Part shown: positions 45,789-55,288 of the stretch, piece after piece
How the letters are laid out: the number at the start of each line of letters is the position of its first letter
Position numbering within the stretch: the first letter of the stretch is position 1
Assembly: GCA_963422465.1 (NCBI GenBank)
Contig: OY730173.1
Coordinates: 1,178,001 to 1,242,000, forward strand
From: Lichina pygmaea
Taxonomy: Eukaryota; Ascomycota; Lichinomycetes; Lichinales; Lichinaceae
Reading direction: 5' to 3'
DNA: 64,000 bases
Translations under genes and position numbers: made by a program
Notes under the pieces: model-generated
Told to the model about the DNA's origin: nothing
What the model saw: the letters and a program-made list of their open reading frames with translations, nothing else
Databases searched by the model: none

Positions 45789-45850
<62 letters not shown>

Positions 45851-47859
45851 TCGACGTCGACGGCGGCGGTTATACGAGAGGCAGACGTCGAACTGATGCC
45901 GTCACGCCCAACGATGCCGACCGATACGACGCTTCCCTCCATTCTCCCCCAGGACATTTCGGCCAGTCGGACTCGGCCCCGCGTTTCAACCGCGGTGGAG
46001 ATGCACCCAGTCCCAAAAGCCTTGCGCTCGATCGCCAGGATGCGCCGAAGAGATCCTTCGACAGCGTGACGGTCGCTGTGGCTGGGGATGCCATCGAGGC
46101 CGGTTCGGCACGCAGCACCCTGAACGCCGCCCCTGGATTAGCGCCCAGCGTCGCCACGACCCTGTCTCCCGGTCAGAGCCGTGGCGTGTCTCCCGCACGG
46201 AATCGCCCAACCGACCGTGGTGCGGCTCCCGCTTCGTCCAGGCGAAGCTCGTCCGTCGAGCCGCCTCGCTTGCTGGAGGAGAACGATATCGAAACCACCG
46301 ACTTTGCTGCTGAGGATGCTGCCAATCAGCCGGCGACCAGCGCCGGGGCCTCAACAGCTTCGGACCGTATCACCTCGCTGCGTCGGCGACAGAGCCCGGA
46401 AACGACCCGAGCCTCTGTCCTGCAACAAGATGAAGAGGAGGCCGAACCCGGCCATACGTCTCCGAAGAAGCGAAGCACGCAGGGCAGCCAGCCAGACCTA
46501 TTCAAGCTTCCAGTGCCACGATTTCGAGGGGTGCTGAAGGGTGTGAGAATCGACGAAGCCATTCGCAAGGAGGTGGCCAAGATCGGGCACTTCATCTGGC
46601 GCAGGGACGCTCCCGCCGACCCCGCAGAGCCGTCGCCATCTTCGAGTTCCGGCTCGGGGTCCTCGCCTTCGGATGACGTCCCGCAGGATGCACGCCTTCG
46701 GAAGCAGCCGACCGTCGACTCGGCGCAGGCGCCGTCGCCGACAGACGACGCCAAGGTGAGCCGCACCAACACCGCGGACGAGTCTTCGAGGTACCATTCC
46801 GGACTGCTGCCCTCGTTCACGCCGGCCAGTGCTTGGACCGGCGCCCCGCGGTCGTCCCGGCCCCTTCCTGTGGACCGATCGCCACAGGAGAACTCGGGCA
46901 CCAACTCTCTCCGGTCTGTGGGCCCAGCGGCGGTCAGAGACGTCAGCGATCCGTCGGCGATGAACGCGCCGACTCTGTCTCGGGTCTCGACTGGCGACTC
47001 GACCGTTGCCCCGGCCGACTCTCGGTGGCGGAGCACAAGATACGGACAGTTTTCAACCGCTCCGGCTCAAACGGCACCCAAGGCGATTCGAGAAGCTGGC
47101 GACCGCCCGAATGCGATTCTTGGAATGGCCGGGCGAACCAAGCTTCCGGTCACGGCGCTAGCAGGTCTCGATCCCGTGAGCCAGGGAGGGCCGTCGGAGC
47201 GCAGGCGATCGGGCTGCGCTCAGGATCGAGGAGAGGGACCTTGCGGCCAGCACGTGTCCAAGCCGATGGCCTGGCGCCGTGACATGGCCCGAGTGCAAGC
47301 TCGCCTTCTGTCGTCTGGGGTGAAGGCCCAAGAGATTCTCAGGCGCGGGGAGGTGCTGGAAAGGATCTCTCCCTCATTGCTCGGCGGACACGAGGACGAT
47401 TCGGTGATACTAGCCCGACGCACGAAGCTTCATGTTGCCGCCGCCCAGACGGTCCTGGGAGACATGCGGCAGACCAACCGGGACTTGGACGACGCGATCA
47501 GAACGTTTACGGGCGCCAGGTCGACGGCCTTGGCCCAACAACTGAGTCGTCTACAAGGGCAGCTGTCGTCCGATCTGACGCCCAAGACGCGTGCATACGC
47601 CGACGAGGCGGACGCTTTCAGCACCGAGCTCATGACGACGTACACGCTTACGATCAAGGAAGTCAACGACAGCATCGAGCTGGTGATGCGCCAAAGACGA
47701 CGGCGGCTGCGCTGGCTTCGACGTGGCGCTTACCTCTCGCTGGAGTGGGCGCTGCTGGGGATCATGTGGTGGCTGTGGCTCATCTTCGTCGTCGTGCGCG
47801 TCATCCGGGTCTCGATACGCGGTTTTTTGACGGGTGTTCGGTGGCTTCTTTGGCTGTGA
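43828..47859 (+). CDS. Large acidic/disordered protein with C-terminal membrane anchor
   Basis: A single uninterrupted frame of 1,343 codons from the ATG at 43828. Most of it is disordered Ser/Arg/Pro-rich sequence. Conserved-looking islands are residues about 290-335 (ATLERARRAKRYFELSTEYR), a segment with WTQLPAVRAWVDRIEERIIE, and one with ELLADVYWVEQGEHKALVEN. At residues about 650-675 a GAC microsatellite encodes about 24 consecutive Asp. The last 200 residues form a coiled helical domain (LSSGVKAQEILRRGEVLERI, TYTLTIKEVNDSIELVMRQR). After RRRRLRWLRRG there is a Trp-rich hydrophobic segment (WALLGIMWWLWLIFVVVRVI) and a short basic tail, so it is probably a tail-anchored membrane protein. 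I do not recognise a named family. It is likely a conserved filamentous-fungal hypothetical. Confidence 0.75.
45784..45864 (+). repeat. (GAC)n/(GAT) coding microsatellite, poly-Asp
   Basis: About 24 Asp codons, nearly all GAC, in the reading frame of the large acidic protein; ends GTCGACGTCGACGG. Confidence 0.95.
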
Positions 47860-48851
47860 TGACGACGGCAATTGTTGGATACCCCTTCTCTTTCGACTGT
47901 TGTTTCTTCCTTGCTTGCTTGCTTGCATCGTCGCATCCGGGCTCCGCAGCACCCTTCCAGGCGGCGGCGTTGGACGTGCGAAAACCGTACAGTACATGCA
48001 TACTCGCGGCACTCTACTGCTTTTTCTTTTCTGCTCTCTTCCCCTTTTTCTGTGTTCTTTTCTTGGGCGTATATTCTGCTTGGCGACACGAGCATACGTA
48101 CTCCCCAAATCCACGAGGGACTCTTCTTGGCATTCATCACCATCAGCAGCGGATCTTAATGGTCTTCATACACTCGTTTCAAGTTTGTTATGTGAAGCAT
48201 CCCTGCAGACACCTGCAGCTATATCATTCTCTACTGTATCTTGCACCTACCAAGGCTTGACATTCGTGATGTTTTCACCATCCTGTGCTTCACTAGGGAG
48301 GTAACATACCAGTACTGGTACAGTGCAAGGTTTGAAGGTTGGAAGGTACAAAGGTATGGTACACAGTCATGCAGCTCTGCAGCTCTGCAGCTCTGCGAGG
48401 GAAACTGTTGAGGTCGGCGGCTTGGCATGATTCAGCCCTATGATGCGGCACATTACAGTACGGTACAAGTACAGTACAGCAGTGGTACATACAAGGTACA
48501 TGTAGGTAACTGTAGTGGTAGCAGTATCAATGCATAACTACTCTGTACAACTCAGTGTACTAGTTTAATCCAACTTGAAGATCTTTATTCAGTTGGGCTT
48601 CTGATCTGTTTGGTCACTAGATGGGCCAGGGGTGTGTTCGTAGGTGTGTGAGAGAGTAGTGTGCTGAGAAGAGTTGTACAGAAGTATTTGAGGTGAGGTT
48701 GGAGGTCTGTGAGTGGTAGCTGGTAGCTAGGAGGTACGGTAACTCTAACAGTGACTCGACAGGGGCGGCTTTCAATCAGTAAGCATTCCAGTAGAGCCGC
48801 CTCGGCTACGTGGCACGGAGCGCAGTCACGCTGCTAAAGCTGGCTTCGGGC
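47860..48851. other. Intergenic upstream of RRN9-like gene
   Basis: About 1 kb with no supported gene. It holds a pyrimidine-rich 3' flank, a (GCAGCTCT)n run at about 48368-48398, and GTACAGTAC / GGTACAT repeats between 48450 and 48550. Confidence 0.5.
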
Positions 48852-50384
48852 ATGTCTGGACGCGAGGACCTTGAAAGACCTTCTACTTCGAGCGCGCATG
48901 ATGCTGAATCCGAGCCCGATCAACCTCCAAGTGACGGCGGATTCGCCCGGAGCGACGATGTCTCTACGGGCGGTTCTACAGACGACGAAGAAGAGCATCA
49001 GGGAGCCACCGCCTCCAGTGAGCTAGTGACGGACGATAGCGAGGAAGATGGCGGTAGAGATCGCGAAGCAACCCTGTTCGCACAGTCACAGCAGGCCCCT
49101 CCACAGCAGCTGCAGTGGACTAAAGAGAACAGCGATGTCTTGGATCTTGTCTCGTCGCTCTCGCAACAACGGGCTGCAGATCTCAGCTTCCATCTTTACA
49201 ACGCTCACTCTCTGAAGAGGCGGTTACGCGACCCGTCGAGGTATGGAAGAGGCTTGCCTTGGGCGGCCAAGGACTCCTGGATAGGCGGTCTCAGACCCGG
49301 CGATGAAGCCGGTGAAGGCTCTGGATATCCACTCCAATCATGGACGGCCTGGCCGACGCCTCCCGACGCTGTACCCAGAGGAGGAGAGGTCACTGGCTGG
49401 CACGAGGAGGGCGGAGACGAGAAGTGGACCTTCAAGCAGGAAGTTTCTGACAGTCCAAGCCACGACCTCGAAGACATCTTGACAGCTCAGATAGCAAAGG
49501 CGGCAAAAGAACGGCTCAACGGCAGGCAATGGAGGGATGATGCAGAGGAAATCCTTGAGACAGATCTCGCGGAGGAGCATGGAGTATCAACGGAAGACAG
49601 CGCAAAACAACGTCGACAACGGAGGTCAACGGACGACGCGGAGGGTGGCCACCGTGTCTTGCGGCCAAACGGATCAAGTAAAGCTCTTAGACCGGTTGTG
49701 CTCGCCGACGTCGACGAGGTTGACGAGATTCTTCGCCCTACAGTGCGGCATCTCCTCACGAAACTCGACAATCTGCTTATGGATATGCATCGGTCACGTC
49801 AAGTCTACTTGACTTCGAGTAACAAAGCTTTCGATACCGGGGATAAACAGCCTCCGGAAACAAAGGAAGACAACGGCGGCGAGGAGAAGCCGAGCATGGA
49901 ACCACCGCCAAGGAAGAAACAGCGAGGGCGTCCGAGAAAGTACGGCGAGCCACTGGAGGGAGAGAGCTATTGGGCGATGCGGCGTCGCATCCTCAAGGAA
50001 CAGGGGCTGTCCAAAAGGCCAGGTCGCAAGGGCGCACCCAATACAGGGATCACGGAAGTGGATTTCTCTACACCGTCGCAGCCTACGCTCCAAACGAGTC
50101 AGGTTTCCCAGGAGAAAGGCACGCCGGGACCAACGGCGCGACAAGAGATACGCCAACGTCGGCTCGGGCTCCGTGACTGGAGCGAAGTGCTCGGGTTTGC
50201 CTCCATGACCGGCTGGGATCCGGACGTTGTGTCTCGGGCAGCCGAGCGCTGCTCGAGGCTGTTTGGCGAACAGATGAATTTCCGAACCTTGACGGAGGAG
50301 AGTGCGACTTACCCTCGGAAACGTGCCCGGGGCGATCATGACATGGACCATCGCAGAATGATGTCTTTGAGCGAGACCCCCTAG
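48852..50384 (+). CDS. RRN9-like RNA polymerase I upstream factor subunit
   Basis: A single frame of 510 codons starting at the ATG at 48852; an in-frame GTG upstream is not needed. The N-terminus is acidic (SDDVSTGGSTDDEEE, TDDSEEDGG). Then comes a block beginning DLSFHLYNAHSLKRRLRDP and ending LQSWTAWPTPPDAVPR, which I associate with the fungal Rrn9 domain. RPTVRHLLTKLDNLLMDMHR follows, then an AT-hook-like KKQRGRPRKYGEPLEG. The last part has RLGLRDWSEVLGFASMTGWD and AAERCSRLFGEQMNFRTL, typical of filamentous-fungal proteins annotated as Pol I initiation factor. This would place it in the rDNA upstream activating factor. The match is remembered rather than computed, so the symbol is left blank; a chromatin or DNA-binding nuclear role is well supported by the AT-hook. 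Confidence 0.6.
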   Translation: MSGREDLERPSTSSAHDAESEPDQPPSDGGFARSDDVSTGGSTDDEEEHQGATASSELVTDDSEEDGGRDREATLFAQSQQAPPQQLQWTKENSDVLDLVSSLSQQRAADLSFHLYNAHSLKRRLRDPSRYGRGLPWAAKDSWIGGLRPGDEAGEGSGYPLQSWTAWPTPPDAVPRGGEVTGWHEEGGDEKWTFKQEVSDSPSHDLEDILTAQIAKAAKERLNGRQWRDDAEEILETDLAEEHGVSTEDSAKQRRQRRSTDDAEGGHRVLRPNGSSKALRPVVLADVDEVDEILRPTVRHLLTKLDNLLMDMHRSRQVYLTSSNKAFDTGDKQPPETKEDNGGEEKPSMEPPPRKKQRGRPRKYGEPLEGESYWAMRRRILKEQGLSKRPGRKGAPNTGITEVDFSTPSQPTLQTSQVSQEKGTPGPTARQEIRQRRLGLRDWSEVLGFASMTGWDPDVVSRAAERCSRLFGEQMNFRTLTEESATYPRKRARGDHDMDHRRMMSLSETP

Positions 50385-51098
50385 TCCAATGGATTCGACC
50401 GCCAGCTCTGTGGTTCGTTGTGCGTTCTAGATATACCGTGGAACATCAACGACAAGCAGTGGTCCTCGATCGGAATCGGCGCCCTCGGAGACCTTTGCTG
50501 CCGCAGGAGCGCGAGTGGTCATTTACCGGATAAGTCTTGCAGCAATGAGAATTTCCAGAGACGCAGAAGTACCCCGTGTCGCCCCCGTATCGGATTGGCC
50601 GGCATTCTCGACGGAGCTTTGCCCGCGGACAGCTCAAGTCCTGGATGCGCGAGCCTACTCAACGTCTGCGGATTTATCGGATTCGAAGAAGCCCCAGGCT
50701 GACCGACGAAGTGATGCTGCGGCGGCTTTGCGGAGTCACAGATCTACCCGCGGACGGCGACCCCGGGCCGAAGTTTCTGTTTCTGCAACGCCGAGACTAC
50801 CGCTAACGGCAGCTGGGCTTCGACGTTGCATTCCGCGGAACCGGTGACGCGGGTACATGATCCGGGATCGCTGACTCATCGACGAGGCTGGACACGGCCG
50901 TCTGAGTCATCCGCACCTTGGGGGGCTCATAAAGCTTCTGCAACCGCTCCTTCTTTACGTACTTGAAGTTCAGGACCACTGTTTTCGCAGCTACGACCGA
51001 GCATACCATCAACCCCAGAAGTACCGCTCCATCCCCGGAGAAAACAATCCACCCCAAACAACAGATCTACGAGGGAGACCGGGAGACGACCAGCGCAG
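50385..51098. other. Intergenic region with ambiguous short frames
   Basis: 714 bp. One plus-strand frame at 50576-50806 reads like protein near its end (MLRRLCGVTDLPADGDPGP), but it has no clear start, splice partner or family. A minus-strand 84-codon frame is listed separately. Confidence 0.35.
50803..51057 (-). CDS. Possible small single-pass membrane protein
   Basis: An 84-codon frame from an ATG at 51057 to a stop at 50803. It encodes a hydrophobic stretch (residues about 9-27, GAVLLGLMVCSVVAAKTVVL) followed by basic NFKYVKKERLQKL and a polar tail. Size and layout resemble small mitochondrial or ER proteins. It would be divergent from the MJ1316-domain gene with only 41 bp between starts, which is tight. 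A GTACGTAA in the frame could be a splice donor. Not recognised; may be chance. Confidence 0.3.
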   Translation of the reverse strand: MGWIVFSGDGAVLLGLMVCSVVAAKTVVLNFKYVKKERLQKLYEPPKVRMTQTAVSSLVDESAIPDHVPASPVPRNATSKPSCR

Positions 51099-51692
51099 AT
51101 GAAGAATCCGGAATCGTACCAAAAGGCCAAGCCCTCCAGATCATCTGCCTCAATCCTCTGCGGAGCGCTGTCCTCGACCAACGCCTCCAAGGCCGCTTCG
51201 AAGCCAGCGTCCAATGCCGCTTCTCCCTCGGGGCCAGACGCCCCGAAGCGAAGGCCTAAGCTGCGGCCGGCGCTCGACGTGCTGAACCGGTTGCGCTGGG
51301 ACGAGGCGTACACGGACGACGACTTTACCATCGGCTACGAGGACCGGTTCACAGGCGTCGTGGAGGTGCCGATGGGCAGTTGGAAGCAGGAGCAGACGGA
51401 CGAGGAGTTCATCCCGCAGCATCGCATCCTGTATTTCCGGCGCAGCGCCGACGACGTCCACCTGTGGGACAAGAAGGAGCGGATCGATCGTGTCTTTGGG
51501 AGCGGCATCGTCGGCAGGCGAGACGAGCACACTGACGAGGGCGAGGACGACGAGAAAGACACCGCGGTACAGGATGGGCATGAGCGGCTTTCAGGGGACG
51601 AGAACAGGGCTCGCGTTGATGGCGATGACGATGGCGATGGTGTTCCTGCTCAGGGGGCCGATGTCGATCATGTCGATCATGTCGATGCTTAG
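51099..51692 (+). CDS. MJ1316-domain (RNA cyclic group end recognition) protein
   Basis: A single exon of 197 aa from the ATG at 51099. After a Ser/Ala-rich basic start of about 55 residues, residues about 58-130 carry the MJ1316 (formerly DUF504) domain: ALDVLNRLRWDEAYTDDDFT, IGYEDRFTGVVEVP, then DEEFIPQHRILYFRR, LWDKKERIDRVFGSG. In archaea and animals the domain is linked to RNA end recognition or found beside phosphoesterase domains; here it stands alone. The remaining roughly 65 residues are Asp/Glu-rich and end in a VDHVDHVD repeat. No catalytic domain is fused. The domain assignment is good. The RNA-binding role is inferred from family naming. Confidence 0.8.
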   Translation: MKNPESYQKAKPSRSSASILCGALSSTNASKAASKPASNAASPSGPDAPKRRPKLRPALDVLNRLRWDEAYTDDDFTIGYEDRFTGVVEVPMGSWKQEQTDEEFIPQHRILYFRRSADDVHLWDKKERIDRVFGSGIVGRRDEHTDEGEDDEKDTAVQDGHERLSGDENRARVDGDDDGDGVPAQGADVDHVDHVDA

Positions 51693-52131
51693 CATGAGCG
51701 GGAGTGGAGGTGGAGACGATGAGGAGCAGAAGACCGACAGCCAGTGAGAAGTGCTGAGACGGGCGGCGGCGATGAAGGCAAGGCTCTACGAGCGCCGACG
51801 AGCGACATGGTCAGCACGACCAAGAGCATGCAAGCGCCGACAGTGGAGGAGAAGAGAAGATGGGTGCATCGTAGTCCCCATATTCTTCTCGGGAGTAACG
51901 TCTTGAGCTCCTCTGTCACCCTGCTTTCCTCTGTGTATCCTAGACGGGAGATTCTAGACGGGAGGTTCTAGACGGGAGGTTCTAGACGGGAGGTTCTAGA
52001 CACAGGAGCTCTAATGGACCTGGGAGGTCCACAACCACAACATGAATGCATGTCACTGAGGATGTGATGGGTGATGGGTGATGGATAACCGGGGTGACGT
52101 GGCAAGATGGGATAAGAACTGCACCGGACAG
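51693..52131. other. Intergenic flank of the transposon island
   Basis: About 440 bp with no gene. It contains the 14-bp tandem repeat at 51938-52001 and short ATGGGTG repeats near 52065-52085. Confidence 0.5.
51938..52001. repeat. 14-bp tandem repeat TTCTAGACGGGAGG
   Basis: About 4.5 head-to-tail copies with one or two substitutions only in the outer units, so recently expanded. Confidence 0.95.
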
Positions 52132-52161
52132 GATAGTGCTGGATAGGACAGAACAGGATAG
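52132..52161. repeat. Target-site duplication, low-coordinate copy
   Basis: A 30-bp sequence starting GATAGTGCTGGATAGGACAG. It recurs at 56398-56427 with one mismatch and brackets the LINE remnant. Confidence 0.85.
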
Positions 52162-52343
52162 TGCTGGATTGATTGATTGATTGATTGAATTCCTACGCCG
52201 TTCTAGCGCTAGTGTATCTAGGCTATGCCGGGTCAGCTATAGAATTAGGCTAGGAAAACTCCAAAGAGTGAAAAACCTCTCCCTGCAGCACCTAAGGCAG
52301 TGCTATCCTATCGAGTAATCTGTGGAACATGGGGGGTGACTGG

Positions 52344-52640
52344 CTAGTAGCCAGTCTCCAGCTGCTCCTGAGCCCAGGAGAACTGGGGAAGGACACTGTG
52401 GCGTAGGATCCACGAGGTGAGGGCGGCGGCGGGCCGCGGGCGCGATATCATCGCCTGATAGTCAGTAGTAGCAGCCGCAGTGTATAAGCTGCGGCGTACT
52501 CGCTGCAGCCGTGGGCAGTCTAGGATGACGTGCTTGGCCGTCTCCCACTGTGCCCCACAGCTGCAGGCAGGCGTCGGAAAGCCAGGGACTCGACGCTTGC
52601 AAAGAAAGGCAGCTAGCCCGACCTTACCTGTAAAGTCTGA
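52344..52640 (-). pseudogene. LINE ORF2 C-terminal zinc-knuckle fragment
   Basis: Reading minus from about 52631 gives TGKVGLAAFLCKRRVPGF, then PACSCGAQWETAKHVILDC, the CCHC-type end of Tad-like ORF2 proteins. It continues to LEQTGY-like text and a stop at 52344-52346. It directly continues the frame fragment that ends at 54461 on the other side of the pogo-like insertion. Confidence 0.85.
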
Positions 52641-54460
52641 CCCCCCCTCGCGGCCACCCCCCCCTCACGGCCACCCTAAGCGACTATTTTTACGACATCA
52701 ACTTTTCTACAGAATTTTTGGCTGACACTGTGTTTTATTGTCTAGAGAAGATACTGCGAGCACATCTGATCAAACTCGACCTCCTGATTCTGCCTGGCTA
52801 CCGTGTCGACTGGATTTACAGCCTGGTACCGCTCCCTGGTGGCCTCAAGTGCTGGGATCTTGACAAAGCGATCGTTCGGGTTGGGGTGGACTTTCTGACG
52901 CTTCGGTGGACGTAATGTCTCGATCTCAAGTTCTAGGTAGTCAATCCGACGTTGCTGCAGCTCGACCTCGTGGTTTTGGCGGTCCAGGCGCTTTCCAACC
53001 GACCGAAAGAGAGCCCTGGCTGAGGGGTCTCTCATGCCAATTTTGTCCATGGATTCTCGGAGTTGACAATGCCCCTTTGGTGTTGGGAATACCAGCTGCG
53101 ATGCTTGGGATGTGTTCTCGGGATGCTCAGGTTCCATTTGCGGGGTCCTAGGGCGTGCCTGGACTTCTGCTGGCTGTGGTGGATCCTCCGCAATAACAAA
53201 TCTGCTCTGCAATGCCTTCTGACAGCTTGGTGGCCGTAACCCGGTACGGTATGTCGCCACCCAGCAACAACGTTTGAGCTGCTGAAAGCCTTCTTCCGTG
53301 CCTTCTGGTACAGAATTAGGAACATGGGCTTCCCAATAGCTCTGGCAGCTGATCTTTTGATGAAATCATCAAGGAATGTCCGGTACGCCTGCTTCAGACT
53401 TGAAAACACACCAACATCAAGAGGCTGGAGGACATGGGAGGCGTGAGCTGGCAGGTACAGCAGGTGGATGTTGTTGTAGTAGCAGGTGTACTGGAATGCA
53501 TCAGTCTCATGGCTAACATGGCCATCTAGAACAAGTAATCGTGTTTCTTTGCCAGGACCTGCCCCAGATTGAGGGATAAAGCAGTTTTCCAGCCAACCCT
53601 GAGCAATACCACAGTCAATGAAGCCATTGTCCTGTGCCTCGAAGTGCCATCCCTGCATTCCAGACTGATCATCAGGAAACCACTGTCTCTGTACAGACTT
53701 CCCCTTGAAAATAACAAGAGGATCAATGCACTGTCCAGTGGCGTTGATGCACTCAATAATTGTAGTCCATGTACGACAGGTAGGAGTACTCAGACACTCA
53801 GTCTTTTTCTCCCGCCCTGTCAAGACCTTTCCAGAGTAGGCCATGCCTTCCATGAGGCCTGTCTCATCCATGTTGTACCGGAACTGGGGTGCGATACTTG
53901 AGATCTTTGGATGTGCCATCATCTCAAAAAACAGCTTTATATTAGCTTCTGAGGCACCATTCTTCCTGATCTGATCAAGCGGAACTGCTTTCAGAGACTT
54001 AACCTCTGGGTTCCGTCGCAAGAAGTTCTCAATCCAATGCTTTCCCAGAGGTTTATCATCCCCTCCAGCTTTGAGCAGTTTCTCAGCGAAATGAGCAAGC
54101 TGTTGATGCCGGGGTGCAAAGCCTAGCGAGGCTCGGAGGACCCAGTCTCGCAGACTGGATTCCTGGTCTAGGGAGGGCCTTTGGCAACTCTGGTTGAAGA
54201 CTGATCACGCGTCTCGCCCACGCAATTGGGCTCGGAGGGTGGTGCGAGGGATCCCCCAGGTTTTGGCGGCAGAAGCAACTGGCATTCCATTAGAAGTAGC
54301 TGACAGCGCGTTCTGAAGGTCCTCGGTCGTGTACGAAGGCATGCTGAATCAATTGAGCCACTTAGAAATCTGGATACTTGATTTTTGGAGATGCTACGAC
54401 ATGTTGTTGATGGAAGAGTCGCGTGGATTTGTCGCTTGGTAGGGTGGCCGTGAGGGGGGG
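52641..54460 (-). mobile_element. Fot/pogo-like DNA transposon inserted in the LINE
   Basis: About 1.8 kb, the usual size for fungal pogo-family elements. The terminal inverted repeat CCCCCCTCACGGCCACCCTA is at 52659-52678 and its reverse complement at 54440-54459. An AAGCGAC motif follows on both sides slightly further in. The high-coordinate end is followed by TA (54461-54462), consistent with the TA target of this superfamily. At the low end a second imperfect copy of the terminus (CCCCCCCTCGCGGCCA, 52641-52656) stands in tandem outside the first, so the exact boundary is ambiguous. It carries one decayed transposase gene. Confidence 0.85.
52742..54342 (-). pseudogene. Pogo/Fot-type DDE transposase, broken
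   Basis: The minus-strand reading starts at the ATG at 54342 with an HTH_psq-like region (MPSYTTEDLQNAL.., AAKTWGIPRTTLRAQLRG). An in-frame TGA sits at about 54208, at a position where an Arg codon CGA would fit. It is followed by a CENP-B-like region and the DDE domain: NMDETGLMEG, LVLDGHVSH and PLDVGVFSSLK. Near 53260, after VVAGWR, the frame shifts. The C-terminal part (about 52742-53260) continues in another frame with RPPKRQKVHPNPNDRFVKI, typical of Fot-family C-termini. A premature stop plus a frameshift mean no functional product. Confidence 0.88.
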
Positions 54461-55288
54461 TACGACCTTACGTATCTGCGTTAAGATACTGCTCTGCGCT
54501 TTGGAGAGGCCGGCTCGAAGCCGGAGAGTCGCCCGGTATGGCATCTTATCCGGCTTCCAATTATCACCACCTCCAGGGTCTGGGTCGAGCAGTTGCACTT
54601 GCGGTTGGGGCCCCCCGTGGAGCTCGTGCCATCGTTCCCAGCACCATTGTTCCGCCAGCAGATGGGCTTGCCAAACTGTCCGTGGGGGAGTGCCCGGGGG
54701 CGGGGTGGCTGCGGGGTGGCTGTCGGCCCACGGGGGCAGGCCAATGCAGCCCTTGGTGGACTCCAGTGCCCGCTGGGGCCAGATGATTGATTTGGCCCAG
54801 CGGTGCCGCGCTTGACCAGGTGAGATGTAGGCTCGACGGCGTCGGCCCGGGCGCTGGGCAAGTTGGCGCTTGAGTCGCTCGCAGGCCTCCTGGATCTCCG
54901 CCTGGACTCCGGAGGCTTCCATCCTGGCGCGTGCCTGCAGTTGTAGCCGTGCCATGTGAGCCCGGAGTGGTGGGACTGCCGCCTCGCTCTCCAGTTGTTT
55001 CCGGCTGGTAGCCCTGAAGCCACCGGTGACTGATCGAAGGCAGCGTTGTTGCTGTCGTTCCAGGGCATCGCCAATCCAGTGTCGGTGCGCTGGCCTCAGG
55101 AGGCCGTCCAACGGGGTCCACACCGTCGCTCCGTAGGTGATAACCGGGCGCACCACTGTGTTGTAGACCAGCCTTGCTTTGTCAAAGGTGGCTCCCCAGG
55201 TGGACCCCGTGATGGCGGAGAGGGCTCGGCTCTGCTGAGTCGCCCGTTCCACCGTGTGTTTCACGTGAGGTCCCCAGCGGCCACAGTC
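54461..55288 (-). pseudogene. LINE ORF2 fragment (post-RT region)
   Basis: The minus-strand frame begins near GRWGPHVKHTVERATQQSRA and runs through SAITGSTWGATFDKARLVYN and VVRPVITYGATVW to LSKAQSSILTQIR, where the pogo-like insert cuts it. This is the region after the RT fingers/palm in Tad/I-type ORF2 proteins. Upstream of about 55288 the RT homology stops abruptly with a TAG, marking the internal deletion breakpoint. Confidence 0.85.

Noticed and set aside
50515-50847. Plus-strand frames downstream of the RRN9-like gene
   Set aside because: Part reads protein-like, but no consistent start, splice or homology; noted only in the intergenic entry.
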